Assembly (NCBI GenBank): GCA_958510825.1
Contig: OY294049.1
Span: forward strand, 29,010,620-29,074,619
Source: Brachypterus glaber
Lineage: Eukaryota > Arthropoda > Insecta > Coleoptera > Kateretidae
Direction: 5' to 3'
Length of the DNA stretch: 64,000 nt
Below are positions 47,501-57,416 of this stretch, one piece after another. The stretch's first letter is position 1. Every line of letters starts with the position of its first letter. Under the pieces are notes generated by a model. That model was not told the origin of the DNA. It ran no database searches and saw only the letters and a program-made list of their open reading frames with translations. The translations under genes were made by a program, and so were the position numbers.

Positions 47501-49198
47501 CTCTCATTACTGTGGTGAGTGAATCGTTAAAAATATACACCAGATATTTCTCAGGCATGCGGAACTTTACTTCTACTACTCGAGATAGTGAGAAGCGGTC
47601 GTTCACGGAAATTTTAACATATAAGTTAGTCGCGCGCATTCGAACATAACCCTATTTTTGCTTTGCTTTTGTGTTGTTAATTTGAATACCGTTTTGTTTT
47701 ATAATAGTTAATCGTAATTAATAAAAGATTTTTTATATTTATAAATTATTATACATATTATGATAATAATAATATAACGATGGATGATTTGGAAATTGTG
47801 GGGGCTGTTGCCCTTTTGGGAGATCTGCAAGATGCGGAAGACCAAATGGTGAAAATTTAGAAGGATTTTTTTGCTGACTGCTAGTTGGCGCAGATCTTTT
47901 TCTGGTTTTATTTTCAGTCATTTCTTACTAATAATATATTATACTTCTATATATTAATTAAAAAAATATTTAAACCCCAGCAACTTGTTTACAAATAATG
48001 AAAATAATGACAGCCTGCGCACGCAAACTCGTGTTGCATAATCTGATTGGTTAAAATCAGCTAAAATACTTGGCAACGCTGCAGCCGGCTGCAGAGATCC
48101 CATCACGCTCCCTGCTCTTCAAGAATAGCATTTTTTAACTTTGGGGAACTTTGATATGATGTGATCAGTTCCCTTCCTACGAAAATTGTTCACGTTCTCT
48201 CGAGCCCAAGAATACCCTGGGTATGTATTCTCGGGGTCGAGAGAACGCATTCCCGGGAGAAAGGTAGTGTGGGTTGCATATTCTTTCTCTCGAAACGCAA
48301 AACTACTTATTCTTGAACTTCACTTCGCACGAAAATTGAGGAACTTTACTTCTACTACTCGGGATCGTGAGAAGCGGTCGTTCACGGAAATTTTGACATA
48401 TAAGTTAGTCGCGCGCATTCGAACATAACCCTATTTTTGCTTTGGTTTTGTGTTGTTTATTTGAATACCGTTTTGTTTTATAATAGTTAATCGTAATTAA
48501 TAAAAGATTTTTTATATTTATAAATTATTATACATATATATGTATAATATTATAATAATAATAATATAACGATGGACGATTTGGAAATTGTGGGGGCTGT
48601 TGCCCTTTTGGGAGATATGCAAGATGCGGAAGATCAAACGGAGAACGAATAACGGGAAGTGTTGGCTAAGGCCGACCCTTTCCAACTTTCCAACAAAAAA
48701 ATTATAGTGAATTCAGGGCTAAACAGCCCACTATTGACAAGAGGGTTGTCCTGAATAAAATTTTAAAGTATTTTTTTTTGTTGGCTGCTGGTGGGCGCAG
48801 ATCTTTTTCTGTTTTTATTTTAATTTTCAGTCATTTCTTACACATTCATTTTTGGATATTAATTATAAAAATTATTTAAACCACAGCAACTTGTTTACAA
48901 ATAATGAAAATAATGACAGCCTGCGCACGCAAACTCGTGTCGTATAATCTGATTGGTTAAAATCCGCTAAAATACTTGGCAACGCTGCAGCCGGCTGCAG
49001 AGATCCCATCACGCTCACTACTATTCAAGAATAGCATTTTATAATTTTCAGGAACTTTGATATGATGTGATCAGTTCCCTTCCTACGAAAATTGTTCACG
49101 TTCTCTCGAGCCCGAGAATAGATACCCTGAAGTGTTAGAACGTCTAAGACTTGCCGATAATTTCGATAGTTATAATAAAAACAACTCTTCTTCTTCTT

Positions 49199-49230
<32 letters not shown>

Positions 49231-49258
49231 GTTCCGCGAGAACAAACATCGATTCAAA

Positions 49259-49546
49259 GGAGCGATTATTTCACAATATATATTCCAAGCTATGCGCATG
49301 CCTGAGAAATATAAAACATATCGTCTTCTAAATTCTGAAATATCGTATCTGAAAAATGCCTCCCATTAAAAAAAAAAACACCAAACCAGCAAACTACCAA
49401 ACCAAACCATTATTAACGTAAACCAACGCCTCACATTAAAAAAAAACTCCTCTCATTACTGTGGTGAGTGAATCGTTAAAAATATACAACAGATATTTCT
49501 CAGGCATGCGCATAGCTTGAAATATATAGTGTGAAATAATCGCTCC
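49259..49546. repeat. Inverted repeat, 54-bp arms
   Basis: The left arm 49259-49312 (GGAGCGATTATTTCAC...) is repeated inverted at 49493-49546 with very few mismatches, around a spacer of about 180 bp. The left arm exists in all array units. The full right arm exists only here; in the other units it is cut at GGCATGC, where the next copy begins. Confidence 0.85.
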
Positions 49547-49579
49547 TCGATTCAAGACCGATCGTTTGCAAATAAACAA

Positions 49580-50078
49580 ATGTCAAAAAACAGCGGTTCG
49601 TTTGTCAAAAAAAATATGTCTCGTGTAGAGATTGAAAACGATAACGATTTATCGGAAAACTAAATCCTCAGCAGGAAAGCAGCAATACCTCGCTGAGGAA
49701 TATTTCAAAAGTTGATGAAAACTACCCTATTATTAACAATCCTAAAATCGATCTTCAGGAGTGCGATTTCGATCACACAAAAATTTTGACAGATCCGTGT
49801 CGCACACCGGTAGTAAAAATTAAAATAAATAAGGTGGAATACCCCTGTTTAATTGATAGTGGTTCAGAGTGTAGTGCATTCGCAGCCATTGTCGAAAGTA
49901 ACATTTCGCAAACAGAAATCCCCATGTTTCCAGTTTGTGGTATTAAAGTTTCAGAGGCTTTCAAAAACAAAAACCGTAAGGTGACACATCAAGCTCTTGT
50001 ACCTTTTACTTTGGAAGGTTACCAATTTGAATACGAATTGCTTTACATTCCGGATTTAGTGTTCCCCATAATCCTTGG
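49580..50078 (+). pseudogene. Retropepsin domain of a Gypsy-like retroelement (interrupted)
   Basis: A start at 49580 (MSKNSGSFVKK) runs to a stop at 49661. After a one-base frame change the frame continues from about 49660 through an aspartic protease domain: YPCLIDSGSECSAFAA contains the DSG active site, and YELLYIPDLVFPIILG is the second conserved block. The frame is cut at 50079 by the end of a different LTR element on the opposite strand, so RT and beyond are missing. It belongs with the gag pieces in the upstream array. Confidence 0.7.
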
Positions 50079-50297
50079 TGTAATGTTGTATGTTTTGTTT
50101 GTTTGTTTAAATAAACTATTGTTCCAAATGTTAATTGTATTTTATTTATCCCAAAATTACTCACATAAATATACGTTATCAAAATTGCGTCTTTTTGTAT
50201 CGACATAGGAAGTGAGAGAGAGATAGAGAGGTATATCTATATCCGACTGTCAAACATTCTAAACGTTAAAGCGGGAAATTCAAATTTGGATATGACA
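50079..50297 (-). repeat. 3' LTR of a minus-strand Gypsy element (about 219 bp)
   Basis: The edges are TGTAATG on the left and GGATATGACA on the right (minus strand TGTCATATCC...). It contains AATAAA-like sites. On the minus strand it is preceded directly by a polypurine tract (50298-50312, AAAAGAGGAGAAAGG). The left edge could instead be at 50084 (TGTTGTATG). Confidence 0.6.
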
Positions 50298-50312
50298 CCT
50301 TTCTCCTCTTTT
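50298..50312 (-). promoter_or_regulatory. Polypurine tract
   Basis: On the minus strand it reads AAAAGAGGAGAAAGG, immediately followed by TGTC at the LTR edge. This is the usual priming site for plus-strand DNA in LTR retroelements. Confidence 0.65.
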
Positions 50313-50375
50313 ATTTGAAATTAAAATTACATTGCAAATATACTTAAATATGCTATTTGTTTAAAGTTCATAATA

Positions 50376-51546
50376 TCACTGTAGCCTGGAGGGTGGCTTC
50401 TTAATGCGTTTGGATCGACGCGGGGTTCTTGGTGTCCCTGGGTCCGGCGTGCTTAAGTGTGCTCTTCTCAGGGCTGCAGCCGTCTCGGGGATGCTGCGGC
50501 GCTTCGAGGAGGATGCCTTCGGGGTCTCTGGGTCAGTATCATTCCCAGTGGCGTATTCTTGGTCGGTGTTGTGATCAGTGCCTGTGAAGGGCTCAAACTC
50601 AGGGGAAGCGAAGTCTGAGAGGGAGCTGGACGTGCTCCTTGTGTTTCCATCGTCCCCCTGGGTGATCTCGGCTGGCACAAGCTCTTCTTTTATGTCTTCT
50701 ACATCTGGAGTGATGGCTACAGCTACTTTCTCCTCTTCAGATGGAAAAATCACTAGGTTACTTTTTATTTGCTGCTTTATTTTTCTCGGTTGTGATTTTC
50801 CTTTTCTTTGCTCTATTTCTTGATTTTCGAGGCTTAACTTGAAAAACGATGAATTTCTACGAATTGTATTACCATTTCTGGTGGCTGTTATTTCTGTGTC
50901 TTTAATACCAGTCACCTGGGGCTTTGTCAAAGAGTGGAGTAAATGTATTTTTCTTTTTGATCTTGCAAAGTACCATGTCACCTTTTTGGAAATCGTGACT
51001 TACCGTTCTTCTTTTGTCATTAGCCATCTTATTGTACAATTCTCTTTTGTCTGTGTATTCATCTGGGTTTGTAGTTTTTATATTTGGTATGTAGTGCCTT
51101 ATTGGTCTTCTAAAAATGAGCTCAAACGGGGCCTTTCCTGTGGAGCTGTGGGGTGTGCTCCTGTAGTTAAACAAAAATTAATTTATGCTCTCTTGGAACT
51201 TCTTGAGAGTATCGAATTCTGCACATCTGAGTGCCTTTTTTACGGTCTTTACATTTCTTTCAATCATTCCGTTCATTTCAGGCCACTCTGGTGTGATTGG
51301 TACATGTTTGGTCCCTAGACTCGGGAGGTAGTATTTGAACTGCATTCCATTGAAGGGGGCCTGTTATCACTTTTGATTCTTTCAGCTACTCCAAAAGTTG
51401 TGTATATTTTGTCCAATACTGGTTTTATGGCTTCAAAGGAGGTGTACGAGACCACTTCCGCGAATGGAAGTCTAGAAAACTCGTCAACTGCCATGAAAAC
51501 GTACTTCCCATTGGGAAAAACTCCAGCAAAGTCTACATCCAGCTGT
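50376..51546 (-). pseudogene. Integrase of a Gypsy/K02A2.6-like element, truncated
   Basis: The minus strand reads from 51546: LDVDFAGVFPNGKYVFMAVD (first catalytic Asp), then AERIKSDN (second), EWPEMNGMIERNVKTVKKAL (Glu), then FNYRSTPHSSTGKAPFELIF and KGDMVLCKIKKKN, which is the integrase C-terminal module. It ends in a charged tail with RRSKRIKKPPSRLQ. The spacing fits DD(35)E. Frame changes near 51355, 51175 and 50920 break it. Everything upstream (gag, protease, RT, zinc-binding part of integrase, 5' LTR) is missing because a later element inserted at 51547. Confidence 0.8.
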
Positions 51547-53672
51547 TGTAACTAGCAGGTTTTCCCTAATCTGATATTTATAGGAAAATTGAGCATTAGT
51601 CAAAAATTAATACTGGTATGATACAAAGATAAGGTTAGGAACAAAAGAAATTAGATAATTTTCAGATCAAAAGAAAACTCAAGTCACACTTGCAACGGCA
51701 GCTTTTCATCGGCGAGCAGGGTTGTGGGTTATAAACGGTTAGAAATACTTACAGATAGATTGTTGATATGGGCGCCAAGATCATCGTACACTACAATGGA
51801 TATTATTTTAATGATTGATAAATGATCTAAAAATCAACCATTATTGGTGAGTATTAGTATACTTTTTAGATTAACTATTAACTTTGAGGGATAGGTATTA
51901 AAATGAGAGAAATGTTTTTGGTTTACCTGTTATAATAATAATAATCTGCTGTGGAAAAGTACAAAATAAATATACTCTTGAATAACGTTATTCGAGGTTC
52001 ACAAATATATACATACATATATATATGTTTTGGGTTACACACAGGTAAACTTACTTAAATGTAATAAAAAAAATTATAAAATGCGATTAATGGAAAATAT
52101 GTGTTAAGCACTTATTAAAATAGTTACGATAATAATAAACTTAAACGCTCCATGCGTTTCAATAGAAAAATTAAAGTTGTTTTTAAAAAGATATGTCGAT
52201 AGGAGGTACGATATAGTTTTCGAAACTCACGGGATATTGAGGTAAAGTGTTACCTAACATTGGACACAGACAATACTACGTTCTCATCGGTTTCACCAAG
52301 AACTGCACAGATAGGTGGTAGGTTATGACTTCTTCATCGTGATAGGAACTCATACCTATGTTTGGTAGTTGCTTATTTTGGAACTCGATGAACAACATGG
52401 TATCACCTGGTTGATGGGAAAAACGATATGCATGACGTGATTCATACAGGAGATAACCTCAAATATACCACATGGGCAGGTATCTTCTAATATCCGTACG
52501 AAGATATCCATACGAAGAACCCTATTAGAAAAACAGGTATTAATTACATGTTTCTTCTAATATAACTCATAGAGCAACAATTTACGATCAATACAAAAGG
52601 AAATAATTTAAAGAAAAACCAGTTACCTTATTTTAAGGGATTCTTCTTAGACACGTACGCACATGGCCAAATCAATGGACTCATTGTACATCTAAAAATT
52701 AAGAGAAACACAAAGTGAATTTCACAAATTGTAAAGAGCTTGATAAAGGATAATTTAAAAAGAAATTTCCTTACCTAATTAGATAATTAAAATCACTAAA
52801 AGAAAATTCGAAACATGAATGCTCAGACTCGAAAAGCAAATGTCACGCCCTTCTACCACGCATCAGGTTTTGCGCTTTATCCGAAATTTTTGCGACGTTG
52901 TCGGATGTATATTTTTAAAAAAAATACATATTTTTAGAAAGATAATAAATGGTATTACAGAGAATATGTTATGGTATATTACTTAATAATGGAAAATAAC
53001 AACCAATAACATCCAACGATAATTTTAAGAGATAGGAAATGACGTAACCACACCGTTTACATCATGTAACCGGACGGAATTCGTCGATCCACCAAAATGT
53101 GAGAGATAACCGATAAACCACGGCAACACTGTTGATATGACCTTTTTTGACATTTATAACCTAAAAATTGAAATTAAAAACATTACAAAATTTAATTAAT
53201 TTAATAATTAGAGATAAAAATAATAAAGTATCTTTATTATATGTGTGCTCCAATCATTTCTGAAAGTATTACATCTATCGGAGACATAATAACAAAAAAA
53301 ACACGATATGAAAAATATTAGAGAAACCTTAATTTCTCAATAACTATGGAATAGAAAGGTGAGATATCTTTGTATTAATGTTAATTATCTATGAATAGAA
53401 ATATATTAACCTAATTTAGCAAAAAGATATGGATCAATAAATCAAAAATACATATTTTTAATTTCAAGAATATAGCCATAAAATTATCAAAAACAAATAT
53501 TCTAAGACACATGTTCATTGTTTTTAGGTAGAACTTAGTGAGAAACATCTATTGGAACAATATGAAACATTAACAACAGAATATATGACCACATAAGTGA
53601 ATTGCATCAAAATATAGGTTTCGATAAACGAAGAAAGTTATTTATCCAAAAAACAATGTTGTGCCTTATTCA
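51547..53672 (-). repeat. 3' LTR (2126 bp)
   Basis: It begins TGTAACTAGC on the + strand and ends TTATTCA, giving TG...CA on the minus strand (TGAATAAGG...TTACA). It matches 59813-61945 over its whole length, apart from about ten substitutions that I noticed, a TA-run length difference near 52020, and the final 5 bp lost from the other copy. It contains no long open frame. At over 2 kb it is unusually long for this group. Confidence 0.88.
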
Positions 53673-54203
53673 GACAAAGATAATCTGTATTATGTGCTAT
53701 AATAATCTAAAGGTATTTATACGATAATAAAAATTAAGAAAAATAAAGTAGAAATTTTCAATTGCTACACCACCCCTCTCCGAAAAAGAAAAATTAAACC
53801 CAGTTTAATTTTTTGCGATAATTAAATATCAGACAATTAACTAAAAAAACAATTTCAAAAAAAATTGAAGGGTGTATATTGTAAATAGTCCATGATTCTA
53901 TATAGTAAATGATATTTGATGGGTAGTATCTTACGCGTACAAAACGTTAAATTAATGGGTAGTATCTTACGCGTACAAAACGTCCAGATAGGAGACACAA
54001 TCGAGAACTATATATAACAATTTATGTTTAAGTTCGTCACAATCGGGGTTTGATCATCAAATGATCGACAAAATCGGGAAAGTTTATACATCTAAATCAC
54101 TTCTAGAATCAGGAACCATTTAGAAAACTAAAACTAATTTAAGATAAAGATAAAGTTAAAGATACTAAAAACTAATTAACCTAGGTATATACAAAGCTTT
54201 TAA
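53673..54203 (-). other. 3' untranslated part with a direct repeat
   Basis: This is the non-coding region between pol and the 3' LTR. It holds two exact direct copies of a line containing ATGGGTAGTATCTTACGCGT (about 53908-53938 and 53943-53973). No clean polypurine tract is visible next to the LTR edge. Confidence 0.6.
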
Positions 54204-54875
54204 CTAACCAACGGAAACATCTGAGTTAGAACCATAGTACGGCTTTAAATCTTTGATGTGCCAGGTACCAACATCAGTTTTGTTTGTTACATTAGTTAAA
54301 CGATAAACGGTTTTAGATAGTTTCTCTGTGACTTGACATAAAATAAACTTCGGTGCCAACTTTTTGGAAAAGTTATTTGCGGCTGAAGATAGAATTTTAT
54401 TCTTACGCCATACCTTGTCACCTACTGAGAATGAAACATCTCGTTTACGTAAATTATAAGCTTTTTGATTCTTAACATACGAATCATGCATATGCTTCTT
54501 TACATCACTGAAAATATCCTTGAGATGTACAAGATCTTCTACAAGATTATCTCTATTTCCAGCTTGTAACTCTATTTCTTCGGTACTATTTAGTTTACCG
54601 TAGAAATTTCCAGTTATAGGTATGTTTCTTCCAAAATTCAAGAAACACGGGGAATATCCAGTTGCTTCATTAACAGAAGTGTTAATGGCATATTGGATTT
54701 TAGGTATTTCAAGATCCCAATTTTTGTGATCTTTCACATAGCTGCGGATAGCAGTACCAACAATTTTGTTTTGTCTTTCTACAAAGTTCACTTGGGCATG
54801 ATATTTTGGTGTATACGAAATCTTCTGAACTTTATATTTTTCGGCAAGTTTCTTAAACTCTTTTCCGGCAAAAAG
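54204..54875 (-). pseudogene. Integrase C-terminal half (deletion derivative)
   Basis: From the junction at about 54870 it reads GKEFKKLAEKYKVQKISYTP, then VERQNKIVGTAIRSYVKDH, keeping the last catalytic residue (Glu of VERQNK), then the conserved INTSVNEATGYSPCFLNFGR and a GDKVWR-type C-terminal module ending HIKDLKPYYG. The zinc-binding HHCC domain and the first two catalytic Asp residues are deleted. It cannot act as an integrase. Confidence 0.85.
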
Positions 54876-56172
54876 TCCAAACAGCGAGACATTCACGCTC
54901 AGTAACACTATAATTTCTCTCTGCTTTCGATAAGGATCTGCTGCAAAATGCAATAACACGTTCAGTATTACCTACATTCTGTGTAATTAAGCCACCGATT
55001 CCACGGTCTGACGCATCACATTGAATGGTCATAGCTTCGTTGAAATTTGGACTACAGAGAATTGGGGAAGATACTAAAGCTTCTTTTATCTTTATAAAAG
55101 AATTTTCCGCTTCAGGTGTCCATTGAATAGGTTGTTTTTTCTTCCTGGTCTTCAGTAGCTCATTTAAAGGAGAAACAATAGTGGAAAAGTGATTTATGAA
55201 TCTACGGTACCAAGAACACAAGCCTATAAACCTTTTAACTTCGGTAGTATTGGAAGGACGAGGATAATTTATCATTGCAGAAACTTTTTCGGGGTCGGTA
55301 CGTAAACCTTCGGAATCAATTATAAAGCCAAGGTATTTAAGTGAAGTCTTAAAAAATTCACACTTATTAAGATTAACGGTAAGATTTGCATCCTTAAGAC
55401 ATTCTTTAACCTCATGAAGTAATTTCATGTGTTCAGATAGAGTTTTGGAGATAATGATAATATCATCAAGGTAAACAAAAATATGAGGAAAAAACTTAGG
55501 TCCAAATAACTTATCCATAAGCCTTTGTTGATTTTGTGCTGAATTGCAAAGACCAAATGGCATTACTTTAAAATGAAAAAGACCTCTGCCAGGAACAGCA
55601 AAAGCAGTTTTTTCTCTGCTAGACTTTTCTAAAGGTATTTGCCAAAAAGCTTTACGTAAATCTATGGAAGAAATGTATTTTGCATCTTTCAGAGAGTTTA
55701 GGATGCTATCGATACGAGGAAGGGGATACGAGTCTTTTTTAGTTATGGAATTTAGTTTCCGTCCGTCAAAACAAAATCTGTACTCACCCGATTTTTTCTT
55801 TGTCAGAAGGATTGGAGAACACCAACCTGACTGAGATTCCTCAACAACACCCAGTTTCAACATTTCATCTAGTTCTTTATTAAGTATTTCTAATAGGTAA
55901 GGTGACATTGGATATTGTTTTTGTTTAAAAGGTTTTTCTTTGTCAGTGTCTATTTCAAAAACAATTTTATCGGTAAGGCCTAATTTATTTTCATTAGTTA
56001 CTTCACTAAAAGAATCGATAACGTTTTGTGCCCTTATTTTATCTTCTAAATTTAAATTATCGAGACTGCATAATTCAGAAAAATTATTGGGAAAGGTAAA
56101 TTTTTGTTTTAAGTTATCGGTAGTACATGGTGTTGACCAAGTATTATTTCTGTAATCTATAGTTAATTTAAA
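54853..56172 (-). CDS. Reverse transcriptase and partial RNase H (Gypsy pol)
   Basis: An uninterrupted pol frame starts before the stretch EKPFKQKQYPMSPYLLEIL. RT motifs follow in order: LGVVEESQSGWCSPILLTKK, YRFCFDGRKLNSITKKDSYP, ISSIDLRKAFWQIPL, FKVMPFGLCNSAQ and the catalytic FVYLDDIIIISK, then LGFIIDSEGLRTDPEKV and the WYRRFI connection region. RNase H begins (QCDASDRGIGG, first Asp; TERECLAVW, Glu) but is cut after CLAVW by the deletion. The frame lies +1 relative to the protease, across a run of eight Ts and six As at about 56170-56190. This may be a homopolymer mutation or a programmed shift. Confidence 0.9.
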   Translation of the reverse strand, partial: FKLTIDYRNNTWSTPCTTDNLKQKFTFPNNFSELCSLDNLNLEDKIRAQNVIDSFSEVTNENKLGLTDKIVFEIDTDKEKPFKQKQYPMSPYLLEILNKELDEMLKLGVVEESQSGWCSPILLTKKKSGEYRFCFDGRKLNSITKKDSYPLPRIDSILNSLKDAKYISSIDLRKAFWQIPLEKSSREKTAFAVPGRGLFHFKVMPFGLCNSAQNQQRLMDKLFGPKFFPHIFVYLDDIIIISKTLSEHMKLLHEVKECLKDANLTVNLNKCEFFKTSLKYLGFIIDSEGLRTDPEKVSAMINYPRPSNTTEVKRFIGLCSWYRRFINHFSTIVSPLNELLKTRKKKQPIQWTPEAENSFIKIKEALVSSPILCSPNFNEAMTIQCDASDRGIGGLITQNVGNTERVIAFCSRSLSKAERNYSVTERECLAVWTFCRKRV

Positions 56173-56176
56173 TTTT

Positions 56177-56880
56177 TTAAAAAAAATCTATTCCTAAATA
56201 AAAAGAAAGTTTTAGGGAAGGTACGACAGAAGCTCTAATTAATTTACAGTTATTCTCTACTGTGATAGGTAATATAACAAAACCAGTAACACACTGTGAT
56301 GTGCCATCAGCTGTGTTAACATTCGAAATCATACTTTTATTGATTTTTAAACCAAGTTTTTCGATAATAGGAAGACCGGCTGATCCTATGCAACTATTTG
56401 TACAACCTGAGTCTAACAAACCACGAACTGTTATACCAAGTATGTCGACATCTATATAAGGACGGTTATCGTTTTCTTTTTGTGAAAATATGGGAGATAC
56501 GGCAATATTTTTAGAACTGGAATAAAATGCTTTCACTGTAGCAAGCCAAAGATTCCAATCAGATAAGTTAAATCTACTTTGTACAGGGTACTTAATAGAA
56601 GATTCTGAGGTATAGTTAATTTTACTAGATAAGGTATTTTGTTTGTTTGAAGATAAGGAAGAATTTATTGCAGGTACGGCATTGTTTGTGTGTGCGGCAT
56701 TTTTCCCACTTACTGTCTTTTTCAGTGTTGCGGAAATATTTGTATATACGGCATTTTTAATTGGTAGGCAATTATTCTCAGATACGGTATTTTTAATGGG
56801 GCGGTAATTATTTTCAGTCGATACGGTATTTTTAAACGAACGGTAGGTATTTTTAGATACAGTATTTTTGTTATCATTTT
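56177..56880 (-). CDS. Protease with N-terminal repetitive linker
   Basis: The frame is open on the minus strand from about 56878 to the stop at 56177. The first part continues the Asn/Thr/Val repeats of the preceding frame (recurring KNTVS, ENNYRP and KNAV units). The second part is a retropepsin: RPYIDVDILGITVRGLLDSG contains the DSG active site, followed by GLPIIEKLGLKIN and ending YLGIDFF. The frame differs from the upstream linker by one base at an A-run near 56881. Confidence 0.8.
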
Positions 56881-57408
56881 TTAAGGAAGATAATTATTTT
56901 TAGGTACGGTATGTCTTGTCTCGTCAGACTTGACTATAGGTAAGATATGTCTTGTCTCATTGGACTTGACTTTAGAAAAAAGATTTTTCGTTTGTACAAC
57001 GCGACTCATACATACGGCTTTATCATGAGATACGGTAGGAACTATAGGTAAAACATTTTCGGTTAGTAAAATATTTTCGGTAGGTAAAATATTTTCGGTA
57101 GGTAAAATATTTTCGGTAGGTAAACATTTTTTATTAGGTACGGTATTTTTCATAGGTACGGCATTTTTTGTAGGTACGGTATTTTTTATAGGTGCGGTAT
57201 TTTCTATAGATACGGCATTTCTATAACGGGCGTTATATTTACAAGGTAAGGGGGCGGTATTTATAGATACAATATCTTTGTTAGGTACGGTATTTATACT
57301 AGGGGCAATATATTTACAAGATAAGAAAGTTTTATTTACATTTAGGGGTTTTGGGGACTGATGCATATGTTCAGGTTGATGAGGTGGCCTGTGGCCTGCA
57401 GCGCACAC
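56881..57408 (-). CDS. Repetitive Asn/Val/Pro-rich linker between Gag and protease
   Basis: The minus-strand frame starts near 57408 and is made almost wholly of short repeats such as KNTVPTKNAVPMKNTVPNKK and three exact PTENIL units (57056-57125). It resembles no enzyme. It overlaps or follows the Gag end within about 10 bp, so it may be made by frameshifting from gag. It could be a low-complexity interaction or spacer region; its role is unknown. Confidence 0.6.
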   Translation of the reverse strand: MCAAGHRPPHQPEHMHQSPKPLNVNKTFLSCKYIAPSINTVPNKDIVSINTAPLPCKYNARYRNAVSIENTAPIKNTVPTKNAVPMKNTVPNKKCLPTENILPTENILPTENILLTENVLPIVPTVSHDKAVCMSRVVQTKNLFSKVKSNETRHILPIVKSDETRHTVPKNNYLP

Positions 57409-57416
57409 CTCAGCAA

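Larger units (their letters stand above)
39848..49509 (+). repeat. Five-copy tandem array, 1928-bp unit
   Basis: Starting at GGAACTTTACTTCTACTACT, the same 1928-bp sequence recurs at about 39848, 41776, 43704, 45632 and 47560. Copies 2-4 look identical. Copy 1 has a few differences (for example TGTATGATT versus TGGATGATT at 40070). Copy 5 carries a longer TTC run. Each unit contains most of E1, all of E2, the gag fragment and one arm of an inverted repeat. All short frames recurring at 1928-bp steps are copies of each other. Confidence 0.95.

Noticed and set aside
40027..48000. Minus-strand frames starting MTENKTRKRSAPTSS and plus-strand frames starting MFTFSRAQE or MPIISIVII, repeated many times
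   Set aside because: Each is one frame copied by the tandem array. None has a recognisable domain, and most cross element ends or the TTC run.
49025..49249. Lysine-run peptide on the minus strand
   Set aside because: It is only the reverse reading of the TTC microsatellite.
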